NCBI RefSeq assembly: GCF_051020985.1 | Contig: NC_135003.1 | Location: 8,673,501 to 8,737,500, forward strand | Reading direction: 5' to 3' | Length of the DNA stretch: 64,000 nucleotides | DNA from: Nomia melanderi | Taxonomy: Eukaryota > Arthropoda > Insecta > Hymenoptera > Halictidae | Shown: positions 1 through 12,130 of the stretch, piece after piece | Layout of the letters: each line of letters opens with the position of its first letter | How positions within the stretch are numbered: the stretch's first letter is position 1 | Position numbers and translations under genes: made by a program | The notes under the pieces: generated by a model | What the model saw: only the letters and a program-made list of their open reading frames with translations | Databases searched by the model: none | Told to the model about the DNA's origin: nothing

Positions 1-3000
1 TCGAGCCCTACGCTCGAAAGCGAAAGGGACACCACGGGCGGGACGCGGTAAATGGTAACGAGGGGTGGTAAACGGGCGTGGGATGATTGGGAACAGGTTC
101 GATTCAAACTGTCTGTCGAATTTCTAATTTAGAAGGTGTTTTTCCGTGAATGGAATGGAGAACGATTGAAACAGAAATGTTTGAATATTGAAGTTACCAT
201 TTTGGAACATTTCGGTAGTTGTATGATATTTTATTTTGGTAGTCGATCCAAGATAAGAGTAAAGAATAAAATTATATTTGTATTATATTTTATTTATATT
301 TTACAACAAATTAGAAACCTGATAACGCGATACATATTTCAGAACATTTGCAGGAGTAGCTAACTTGCGAGGCTAAATCGTCCGTTATTCAGCTTCAAGC
401 AGACAAAACGAAACGCGAATAATATTGAGAAACGTCTGGCGCTTTGAAACTTTTTGTTGATAGCGCGCTGCGTACGCGTGCATCCCCTCATAGATCTCGC
501 GACAGCACGTTCGCGATAAAACAGAATTAATACGCGGCGGAGAGGCGAGTTCCAGCAAGTAGAGTAAAATTTCGTTGGGCAACAATACGTTCCGTGGTGA
601 TTTCCATTTTGTCAGAAACGCGTGCATATATTTCACACGTACAGGGATCTTGTTCGTACACACGCGAACAGACGCGTGTGTCTTTTTTCTCTGTTTCTCC
701 TCAGAGGGGTGGAAGTAACGAGGTACTCTAGCTGAGAGCCCATTACATTTATTATTACCCTCGCATTCGTTTTTGTTATGCCGTGCTGAGAGAAAAGTTC
801 GTTAATGAATTTACTATAACTGCTTGGTCGAGGTTTTATAATTGGTATTGCCACATTCGCGTTACATAAAACCGCTCGCACCGGATCGCGGGACACGTGA
901 ACGCGAGCGCGCGCACACGCGCTCGCGCGCAAGGCTGGACGCGTGTTCTCTGTATCGCGGCTCGTCGGTTCACGTGAAAAAAAGGGAGGAGAAAATGCAA
1001 GAGAAAAAAAAGAGAAGAGGGGGGGGAAAGGACCATTAACGATAGTCGGTTGCGTTATAATTAATTACTGAAATGGAATTACGATGAAAATCAACGGCGT
1101 GCCCTGGACAGGCTTTACATAACAATCTCCGGGCAGACGAGCTCCGCGCGGAATTACAGTGAAATTTTTATTCCTCCTACGCTCGCGGACTGCCATACGG
1201 ATCCAGTGTTTCAGCGTTTTACTACTTTTCCCGCTGACAAATTAACGTTACGAGCAATATTTGAAATTGAAAAATGGAATAGGAAGAGTTACTCTTACTT
1301 TTCCATTAGCGAGACTTTTTCAACCGGCCGGAGACGGTTGTTCGCGGAGAAAAAACCGGACTGCAGGGAATTAAGCAGTTCGTTATCTTGCTTAAAATGT
1401 TTGTTTAACAGTGAAAGCGACAGATGAGGGAAAGGACATGTTCATAATTTTGTGCTATTGTTAAAAGTTGAAAGGTACTGAAAGGTATGGAATAATTTAC
1501 AAGTTATGTACGGAGTAGAAACTCTTTAATAATTAATTAATAACGCGAAGAAAAACATGCACTGCTGGAGACGTAATAATTGTTATTAATAATATTTACC
1601 TCTGCTGTGAGCGAAATGAACGATACTAATGCGACGCGCACGACTTAATCACACTTATTTTGAAAATCTCAACGAACATGTTCTTACGAATTTTTATTAG
1701 ACATTACAGTTTACTTTTACAGCTGTACAGCGTTAAGGACTTTGTAAACGATTGGAAAACCGTTTATCATAATAATGTCTCGTTTAATCGTGCCGAGTTT
1801 GCCCAACGTCGTTGTTAGAACTATTACAAGCGTGAAGGGGCAACAGTTTATATTGTTGCGGAATTTACACGAAAGCTTGAAGATTTGCACAGCTTCTGGC
1901 TAAAGTGTGTCGGCCAACAGTCAGTCTGGGATTGTCACGTACCATTGACAAGCATGCTCGATCCTCGATGTGCCACTTACAGACCCTTCACACGAGATAC
2001 CCGGTGACTCGCCATTCATTTTCCCGGCGTAGTTGCACGTTTTTCGTATTTGGAGTAGGAAACTGCTAACGAACGACGAAGAACGTGCGAATCTCTCGTA
2101 TAACAAAGATTTTAACTTCAGATCTCGCTTTCAATAATGAATTCGTGTTTTCTATTGAAAATTCTAGTGTAATAACAAAATCCTACTATATAACCATCAA
2201 ACTTGTTGCAGGTATAAATGATGAAGAAAATTTTGCAAATCTTCAGGTTCGAAAACGAGTACAAGTATAAATAAATAAAATAAAGTACACGAGAAATGTA
2301 TATTTTAAACTACACACTATAAGAAAAATGATTACTCACTAGCTTCTCATAAACTCAATGGAACCTACCCCCGAGGATTCGAACCAACCCCGTTTTTGTG
2401 CGTATCGCCGTGGAACAGTGAGCCGCATAAATCAATCCGCGCGAAACTGCGGCCAACTGTCAGTACCGACGAAAAATCCTGTTAGAAAATTATGTACACT
2501 AGCGCGAAAATATATCGCGCGTGCATTATTTCGCGACTCGAACAGCCGTCAGCGAAGTCGATGAAAATCACGATCACCCGACTGTTCCAGAAAGGAAAGG
2601 TATCTAGACGAAAAGTATCAAACAATCAAAATCATCAACAAAGTACGTCAACATCTGTAACATCGAAAAATCAATCCGACTGAAGTGAAAGAGACCGAGA
2701 ATTGCGTCCCGTCCCTAAAGGGTTAAGCAGAGGGTGATAGAAGAGGGGATTAGCAAAACGGCAAAAATCGCAGCGCGCCTTTAACCGTCGTCGAGAATCA
2801 ATTCGCCGAGTGACCGGCAGCTTTTACGAGCGTCCCCGGTCCCGGTTCGATATCGTCCAGCCGGTTTCAGGATGCTCCCCTCGATCTCCATTCCGCCTGG
2901 CCACTCTCCCGGTTCCCCATCCCCTAAGTCGACTTCTTTCTTTCGTTCTTTCGCCGCGAGGCAATTATCCTTAATTCGGTCCTGTGGACCCTTTCCCCTC

Positions 3001-5000
3001 CCGCGCTTTGCCCCGCTGGTCGCCGTTCGCTGCTCCTCCCACTCTTACACGGTCCGAGAGGACGCTTTCGGTTCCCGTCCCCCACCGGTGTGCGCGGTGT
3101 CGGCGACAGACGGCTGCTGCGAGGCCGCGATACAACCCTGTCCCCGGTAAAAAAGGCGCGACGCCACGGACGGGGCCGCAACGGGGAAGAAATGTCGTTC
3201 AATCTACATAATCATTAACAGAAAGGAAATTTATTTAATCCTGCCCGGGCGAAGGACTCGTTATTTCCCCTCCGGCTAATTTGAATACATTTCGCTCGCG
3301 GATGGTAAATTAGAATCCAATTTCGGCGTAATTTCGTGCTATTAAATGCGATTGAACCCCCCCGCTCCCACGCTCTATCTTTGTCCCGCTCTTTCCAGCT
3401 GACGGTCCGCGTTGCCCCTACTCCAGTTCGCGACCCCCTTCGTTACCATTAACAGACCTCCCCCACCGGTCCCCTGTTAACGATTCGACGTGCAGGTCCT
3501 AGTCGAACCTCTTTTTTCAACTTTAAATCACTTCCCTTGGGCCCCTCGGTTCCCGCGCTCCTTTTTACTCCTACGGTCCGGAGGTTATGCCGGTTTTACC
3601 CCCATTATGATTTTATTCGAGGTACCACGGTCCCGGGCCTTTAAGTAGAAATTGTTTCTCGAGAGGCTGTGAATTTATGACGCGGCGAGTATGCGTGTCG
3701 GCCTTTATATTAATATGGTTAGCAATTTTGCGCGGGTTTGAGGAGGAATTGGCGGGAACGAGGCGCTCGATACGGATGATATTTTGGGACCGTGTTTGGT
3801 GTGATGTGTTGCTACCGTGGAAATGAAAATGATAATACTTTTTGATTTTAATCAGAAATCTTTCCCAATTTTTCATGGATGATTGAAGGTTCTTGTTCTG
3901 CGTGATCTATCGTATGCTGTGTTTTTAACTTGTCATCCCCTTATTCAATTCTATACTTTCATTCTCACTTGTTCCATTGCGGTATGTATAGTAAAATATG
4001 TTATAGGTTTGAGTAAGTTCTGTATCTAATAAAAATATTGTTTTAAATATAATTCCTACGGGTTACCAAGTAGTATTGTCTACAACATCACTAAACAATA
4101 AACCAATAATTCTAATTACGATAAATCGTTTGCTTTTCGTTGGATTCATTGAAGTTGAGAGGAAAAGTAAACTGTCTTTCATCGAATAAACGAGAATCGT
4201 TGACGAGAAAACTTCGAATGGCGGTTAGACGTCGTCCTGTCCGAGGCTGTATAATTTCAAACGTGCCGTGATGCGCGGCCGCAGAAATTACCGAAGCTAC
4301 GAATCGCGCAGGTGAATCCACGCAAGGGGCACACGTGGTGCGTGGAATAACGGAGGCTTCTCGACGAGGTATTAAATAATCGTCCAATCAACGTTCGAGC
4401 AACTCCCAAAGTCTTTAGGGGGGCAATCTGCATGTTAAGAGGCTGTTAATGCCCTTTCGCCTAGCCCCGTGCTGCCCACCGACTTTGCGCGCGCGCGTGT
4501 GGGTATGTACACTTCGTGTCTTGTATCAGTGGTGCAACGTTAAAGGTGATCCTATATGTAAACACAAATAAAAGATGCGAAACGAAATTGTTCCTGATGA
4601 AGATTAGTTTCTCAGAAAATGGATTTTCGTAATTTTATTCATCCAACGCTTTGGTTACTACGTAGTATATATTAGTTATACGATCTTCATATAGAATTTA
4701 AAATCAATTTTCGTAATGATATTTCAATGATCAGTTGGATCTGATTATTGTTAGTTAATTCTACATCGTTGATGTCCGGAAAAGTTGATTGTGACACAGT
4801 ATCAATTATTTTTCACAATGATATGGTTTAAAGTTATACAAGATTTTAAACTTGATGTAAAAGCATGTACCATTCTGTGACTAAAAAACTCATTAAAAGT
4901 AGAAATATTGAATAATGGTCGGACACATAAGACATCAAGTTCAAACACCTCAATGTTCCATAAACTGCAGAATTCTATTTTCAATAAAATAGAAAATATT
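1..5000. other. Non-coding, probably intron or 3' region of the LMO4-like gene
   Basis: A mosaic of AT-rich DNA with GC-rich, pyrimidine-rich blocks (2.85-3.60 kb). Apart from the CG palindrome at 897, nothing definable was found. The open frames at 2.9-3.2 kb lie on both strands of the same GC-rich block and are not credible genes. Confidence 0.55.
897..934. repeat. Alternating CG-rich imperfect palindrome
   Basis: GCGAGCGCGCGC and CGCGCTCGCG arms flank a short ACA centre. The purine-pyrimidine alternation favours Z-DNA or a hairpin. The overlapping ORFs on both strands are products of this composition. Confidence 0.6.
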
Positions 5001-8000
5001 TTCCTATATTTTCCCTCTGGTTTCATTCGCAGAATCAGCTTTAATTAATTATATTATCTGTTATAGAATGTTCTGTACGTGGAGCTAACGACAGACATGC
5101 ACAAAGAGATTTCAGCCCCGTTTGATCGAGGGAGAGCTTCTCTTACCCTTACTCGTAACAATCTACGTGTAACCAGTTTCCTCTTGCTCCTCTCTTCGTT
5201 CCCGTTTTAATCCACCGCCCCCGCATCCTCCGCCCAAACAGCGGTCGGCCACGTGAAAGTGCCTGGTCACCGATCACCACGCAAAAACTGGTTCGAGCGG
5301 CAATTTATGCGCGAGTCAATCAACCTGGTAAATAGTAATTAACACCTTTTACCGGCCGAGAGCGTGTGTGACTCGTGTAACGCGCTATCGACGAGAGGAA
5401 AGAGTACGCTTTGTCAACCAGAGAGCTTCAAAGAAACATCTCGTCGCGAGCTGATTTTGCTACCCTCATAACGGTTGCAATGTCACCAATGTCTTTGGGC
5501 ATTGATGACGATCCAATGACTAGATAGTTTAAAGTAAGTAACTTAAAATATTGGTACAATTGTCGAAGAAAAAATTAACATAGTAATTTATGCGAACAGA
5601 TGATTAAATATGCATAGAACATATTCGTCAATTCTCTAGATTTTCATCAATGATAATTCCCATATCTTCGAATATTTATGAATTTATGAATTTATAAATT
5701 TGAAAAATGTAAATTTGTAAATTTGTAAGTTTCCAGATCCTCTCATTGACGAATCTTCGAATTTCTAAATATACTAAATTTGCGAGTGTTATATTTCAAA
5801 ATTGATAAATTCTTAAATATTGAAATCTTCTAACTCATGTACCGTTCAATTCTCTCAATCTCTCTTCAATTCCTCAAATTTGCAAGTCTGCGGATGTTCA
5901 AATATTTAAGCAAACAAATAAATAAACTTTTGGAAGTATCAAAATAATTTCTATCCCATTGTGTCGATCAGTTAACTGGTACAACCAGCGTTCTGTTAGA
6001 GTGAAAAACCCCGCTAGGGCGACGTGTGAGGAAATGAGTTTTCGTTCGGCAGCATTGAAATCAGAGCCGGAAGAAAACGCCCGATCCGAATATAATCGGC
6101 GCGGCGTGTGGAAAATTTAAGGGTCCGCAGGATGAGACACTTCGCAACCACCTGTGGCGCGGCGTTTCGAGAGGCATACGAATCTTGCGGGCTACCGACT
6201 GCAGGGAACGCGTATTATCGAATTTCCACCGGTGGATCGAAAGTCTCGGAATGCCGGCACTCGAGATCGTCGAACGGAAGCTGAGCGTGAAACCGTTCAG
6301 GGGGGCCATTGTCGTTTGACGAAACGGCCGTGGGGAAGGGCTGCGTAGAAAGCTGATCGCGGCCTATTAAATGCTACCTTTTCAAGCTCCGAGGAGACCT
6401 GTTACTTCAGATTTACCTCTTTCACGTCGCTGCTTCACTAATCTCGCCGAAAAATCTCCCTAACACGATTCAAACGTTTATACAATGTATGTAACCCCAG
6501 CAGCAATATTCTTCATAGTCATTTCGTTCTTATATACATTTATTAAACGCAAATGTAGAGTTCGTAAAGAAATATAATTAACTAATGATTATTTTAATAC
6601 CTGAGCACACGGAAGCAACTGTTATTGCCATACTTATTACAGAAACTCCAGCAAGAAGACATTATCTTCTCCCGCATCTTCTAATTAAGTTTCTTAAGGA
6701 ACAAGAAATTACGTTTCTAATTAAAGAAAAAAGAATTAATTTTCCTGCATTCTAAGTTGACGATAAAAACCGATATTTATCACGTGTTGAAATCTTCAAG
6801 AAAACCTGCTTCCCGACATGCGCGAAAAACTTATATAATCTCTCTAATCAATCATGTACTTGTTACGTTCTCGAACGAAGCTGTTCTAAAGGATCAGAAA
6901 TAATCCTAATAATAGAAATTCCGCTCGATTCGCGGTCTGTAATGACAAAATGGAGCGAATTGAACACAATTTACGAGAAATATTGCGTATTCGCTCGCGT
7001 TCCTCTTATTTGCCTCAAGCTCCATCACAGTACGCCGCGTCGCAGCTTTTCCCTCTGCTGTTCTCTGTTTTCATCCCCCTCGGAACCTCCCTCTGTTTCG
7101 CTCCATCACTGTGTTTAGGTTCGTACAATCTCCATCCCCTCTCACCGTTTCTCTGTCCCACCCGTTCCCCCTACGTACCGGCTCTCGTTATACAGGTACA
7201 CAGATGCGTCTCGTTTCATCCCTGGTAATTGCTTATTAAATTCCTGGGGGATGAGGCGTCAACCCCCTCGCTCCGCGGTCCCGCCGCGGCCGCCATTTCT
7301 CTATCCAGCCAGAGGTATGCGGAGGGCCGGAAGGGAGACGTCCGACAGAATTGTTTTCCCGTTACCGTGAAAATATGCCGGAGGGTGGATCTTGCCGCGT
7401 AATTGGATTATTAATTAGATTGTTAATGAGACAGATTTCCCGTTAAAAGGGACCCTCCGCGGCCGGCCGCGCGGGCCGACGCGCCCCGCGGAACCAATCG
7501 TGTGAAATCCGGTTACGGTGCCCTCGGACATTATTATCCCGCCCTCGCGCCAACGAACCGGCAATTTCCCGGGAAAGAAAGGAATTTCCTTCCGCGCGAC
7601 CGCGGGGAACGGACGACGCCATCGTCGCCATCCGGGCCAACGACAGTCGGAAATGAAACGAATATGCGGACGCGGAGGGACTGTTGAAAAAGAGATGTAA
7701 AATATTAAAGAATCATTAATGAACGGTAATACGATCATCTGTCTAAATAGCGAGGGGATGAAATGAATGATAATAAGTATTAATATGAAATAAAAAATTT
7801 CTCGTTATTACTCGTAAATGAGAAGCATCAAAATGTTCGAAGACCTAATTTCTGAAGAATATTTTCATCGATTAATAATTTTGTTTATGGAACATTTTTG
7901 AAGCTATTTTATACATTCATCTAGATACTATTTAATGTATGTAAAATAACAATAATCTACCGATCTTCTATTTATATTTTTGCTTTTTCTTCAAATAGCG

Positions 8001-10160
8001 TTTTCATAATAAAATTCGTAAAAGCGTTCAACGTTACAAATCTTCCCCACACCCCAGCATTCCAGCTGCAGCAACCCAGTTCGCTTCCAAAGTGACTATA
8101 CCGAGCGGAAACTAATTAAAGCGAGGAAGCCGTGGCGCATCGATGCCGCTAAAGCGGGGAAGCTGGGACGGATTTCGCATGGGCGAGTCGGGGATTTTTG
8201 GAGGACCAGGAATCGAAAAGATTCGGCAGTCGTCGGTGTCCGTGTCATTAGGCAGATGCACACACACGGACACAGCCGCGCTGGCCGGTCAATTAAACAG
8301 GAAAACGGGTCGACCCTGTGTTTCCGGGTGGCATTACTTTTCTCTTTATCTTTCGGCCGATTGATTTCAACGAGACAAAGAGGTAGAGAGCGGGGGAGCA
8401 GACACCTTGTGCCGCGACCGCCCTCGTTTCGAGTGTATCGACGAGCGCGTAATTGGACGCGGCGGATAATTGTTTCGTTGTCCAGCGTCTCGCGTTAGCA
8501 GCGGAGCCTTTTAGACGGTCGGCACTCATTACCGTTAAGTGGCGTGTCGCTTCGTTGCCCGGTTTTCGGGAGCGATATGAAACCCCAGATTCCCGTCGTT
8601 AATTGCGCCCCCATCGCGCGCGCTCCTTTGAAAGCGTGCGACTCCCGTGGCCGCCATTTCGATCGGACATTTTGGATCGAATGTTTTGAAACCGTTTCAA
8701 CCAAATATTGAAACGATCCTTTTTTTAACCGCGATGGCGGTACTCTATAATTATATTTATTCCTTTGTTTGGGATTTCGTGTTTACTTTCATTATAGGCT
8801 TGAACGATTTGCGATAATTGACGATGAGCAAGAGGTATTTAAGTGTCTTGAGCGATTTTTATTGGGTTTCTATGAATTTTTAGTGAACATTTTCTTGTTT
8901 AATTAAGATTTGTCTGAAAGAAATTATTTTATCTATTTAATTTATGCTATTTGGTAAGAGGTGTACCCTGAAACTATTTGTGTTTCGATGACTAATAAAT
9001 TGTTATTAATTGTGAATTTTTATCCAAATTTTCATTCTCGTGGATTATTTTTTCGAAATCAGAATCGGAGGAAAATAAGACTGAACGAACTGATGAACAT
9101 TAGTATAATTCTTCATTTTTATTACAAGAAATTTATTTTCCTCCGTATAATTGAATACACCTTATGAAACTTAAAAAATGTCGCAGTATCTTCGATCTCT
9201 TTTGTTTAGACACTCTATACCCGTATTTTTCAACTACGAAAATGAATATGCAACTAGTAATACGTAAAATGGATATTTATAGTTATTGATTATCGGGTAT
9301 AAGATAAACTCAAGCTTTTCCTTACAACTCTGACGCCTGAAAACATCGTCGGCCGTATGAAATTTAATTTTCGCCTGTTTTCCGCCGCGAAAGAGAAAAC
9401 AAGCGATGTTGCGAGATCCAATTATGCACGCTACTCTCCGGCGGATTTTAAATTGCGTGGCTGAACTGCGTAAACATTAGCGAGAGTATCATTAAGTGTC
9501 GTCAACAACCAGCACAGAATTCTAAACGCGCTTTCGGACCTATCTCGCCGGGGACTGGTTGGGGATTATCATCCAAAATTTTCATCTCCATTCCCAGATT
9601 AACGAAGAAACTTCGTGCCGAGTAAGAAATTCCTGAAAATTGCACGGCCTCCTGTCGAAGTTTTGAATTGCCAGCCAATTGCATCAAAACAAGTTTTCTC
9701 CTAATTCAAAGTTTAATGATAATTCTCACTTAATAGTAATCCTTGACAATCTTAGCTGTTTCCAATGAACAGAGTATTATAATTAATAATTCTGTAATCA
9801 GGAAATTTATTCTAACTAAGCATCAACCAATTTTAATTAGAGATTCGCCTAATAATCACTCTTATACACGACAAAAGACATTTAAACAATAAATACAGTT
9901 ATCAAACAGTAACAAATAAATTCAATCGAACAGACGTAACAAGGATTTTCCAAACTAAATGTTCAGTCCGTCGCTAATAAACATCCCCAACCGCGCTCGA
10001 TAAATTAAAGACAAAGTTCATACTATTCAAAAGAACAGCTAATGAAACAATTATTCTCGAAACATTGTTAACCTTTTGCATCGACTCACACAGTGAAAAA
10101 TAAGTCCCCAGAAAATCAGCGAGTGGCTCGAATAAAGGCAGCGGTGTTGAGAGAAAGAAA
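5001..10160. other. Non-coding, AT-rich with GC islands
   Basis: The stretch 7.25-7.70 kb is GC-rich (CGGCCGGCCGCG) and flanked by ATTA-rich DNA (7395-7440), a texture often seen in conserved regulatory DNA. The stretch 8.1-8.7 kb is a second CpG-rich block. No splice-bounded coding segment was recognised. Confidence 0.5.
5674..5733. repeat. Degenerate AT-rich tandem repeat
   Basis: Three units of ATTTATGA-like sequence followed by three units of AAATTTGT. It lies in a generally AT-rich stretch and looks like replication slippage. Confidence 0.7.
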
Positions 10161-12130
10161 GAAGTCGGATGGCCGACGAAACCGGGCGTCGATCCTAAAA
10201 TGGTCTCGCAGAAGTCCCAGGAACTGTCTAATTAACATGGTTTTTGCGGTCCGCAAATTTGTTTAATTAGCAGCGAACCGTGTCCTCCTTACCGGACATC
10301 GAGGAACGCAATTCCATCTTCTTATAACGCTAATTACAATGTACAAAGAAAAGCAATAGTTTCGTAGCTTTTGGCGTGTCTCTCTCTCCTCCGTACCTCC
10401 CCCGGTTCTCCTCGTTACCCGACGAATTCTAATTACCGTGGCATTCCGACGCGAGAGTTTCGTCCCGTCGTCGTACGGCCGTCGAATTATAATCGATCCC
10501 GAAGTTCGGTCCGGCGATTAATTAATCGGCCCCGTGGATCGTTGCTCGGCCCCCGTTTCGCTCCGATGCCAGCTTCCTTACGGGGTCAGGGAATCTCGAT
10601 TAAAAACAAATACGAGCGCGGGAACGCGCATGAATTATGGAAGAAATTGCCGTGGCTGAGACGTCGGGCCCGGGAGGGTGGGAAGAGGATGGAGGTGGCG
10701 GGGGGGCACGATTAATTGGCAAATCTGCCGGGGCCACGCTCGTCCCAGCGCTAACGAGGATCGTTTCGAATTGTTCACCCTTTTTGCGCCGGCCCCGACG
10801 GCATGTCCCCTTCGTTACCGGCAACCCTGTATGTCCATGGTGGCGGGAAATTTAAAACAGGTGCATTATAATTGTTAATCATTTTGGATTAATATGCAGC
10901 AGCCGCTGGCTCGGAGAAATGAATTTGTGATTCGCATTAACTGAGGGCGAGTGTAAAATGTAATGGTTACTGTGCTATGATAATAAAAAGTATTATGGTT
11001 TTCTGTATTATATATTGTTTTTCTTACTCGTTTTTGAGTGAATCGATTCGAGATCACAGAGTCCGAATGTAATTTCGTGCTGCGTGCGTGTACATTGGAT
11101 TTCCATATATAATGTACAATTTCCATAGATAATAACAGAACATTTCTACTTACTCGGTTACATAGCATTTCTTTTTTTATAACCTATTGTCTCACGATTT
11201 CCAAATATAATTCAAAAATAAGAAAATCAACCTACTATTTCCAAATGTAATTAAAAAATAAAACACTCATATTTATATTTTTCTTTAATAAAAAAACTTC
11301 CAACAGTCCACCGATTAAACGAGGAATCCCCGTAACGATGCGTATCACCGTCACCTCAGCCTCCAGACTGGCACCGACGGCGACGATCCTTAAAATTCCC
11401 GTCGTAAACGAACACACGGATGCGACCTTTCTCTTCCCAGCCCCTGTCAGCGGCGGCCAGGCTTGCTCGACTACAATAATAATCCTATTTTGCAGCCGCG
11501 AGCCGCATAGTAAATAGCCCCGCGTCGCGAATTTCCACGTAGCGGGAGGGAGGTTCGCCGGGCACGACGTTCGGTTCGACGCAGAGGGGAAGGGGAGTTC
11601 CACGGGTCCGCGTGGCTCTGTGTTCTCGGCGCTCCGTGTGCTGTGGGGGTTGAGGGCCGACGCAGACATGGCTAGGAGGGAATAATACGACGAGAGAGGA
11701 AGAGAGAGACGAATAGAAGTGCCGCGAAGGTGTAACGAGAGGAACAGAGATCGTCAGGAACGACGAAGGGCGGCTGGGTCAGGGGTCGCTCGAACGGGGT
11801 CCAGGGGGTGGTTATACTGTGTACCCAACCTAATAACCGCGATCAGCCGTCGCTTATGTGTACCTAATATATCAAATTATGGTGGCGTGCCTTGAATGAC
11901 AAACCACCGTGCGCTAGACGCGGAAAGAGGTACCGACGGAGCTGCGGGGGTGAATTCCTGGACGGTGGTTGGTCTAGACAGCGATGTTCTTTAAAACTGA
12001 GCCTTGGGCTGTTACAATGGCTATCGAGTAATTGTTGCTTCGAAATTGATTTGGTGTTCGACTGGTCACGAATTAAACCTTCGGGAATCTTTCAATGGAA
12101 TTACTCAATATTTTCTGATAAGATATAGAC
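10161..12130. other. Non-coding; ATTA-rich GC-mosaic blocks
   Basis: 10.2-10.35 kb has repeated TAATTA/TTAATTAG words around a palindromic GCGGTCCGC core. 10.37-10.85 kb is CpG-rich with open frames on both strands. A 144-codon minus-strand frame (11235-11669) has no recognisable product. Confidence 0.45.

Noticed and set aside
2345..2420. TGGTTCGAATCC-like tRNA B box on the minus strand
   Set aside because: The flanking bases cannot form a T stem and no anticodon or acceptor stem is present.
10067..10090. TTAACCTTTTGCATCGACTC, similar to the MITE terminus
   Set aside because: No matching inverted end with TTAA could be found nearby, so a lone similarity is not called an element.
11235..11669. 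144-codon minus-strand frame
   Set aside because: No recognisable domain, runs into AT-rich low-complexity sequence at its end, and has no supporting splice sites.
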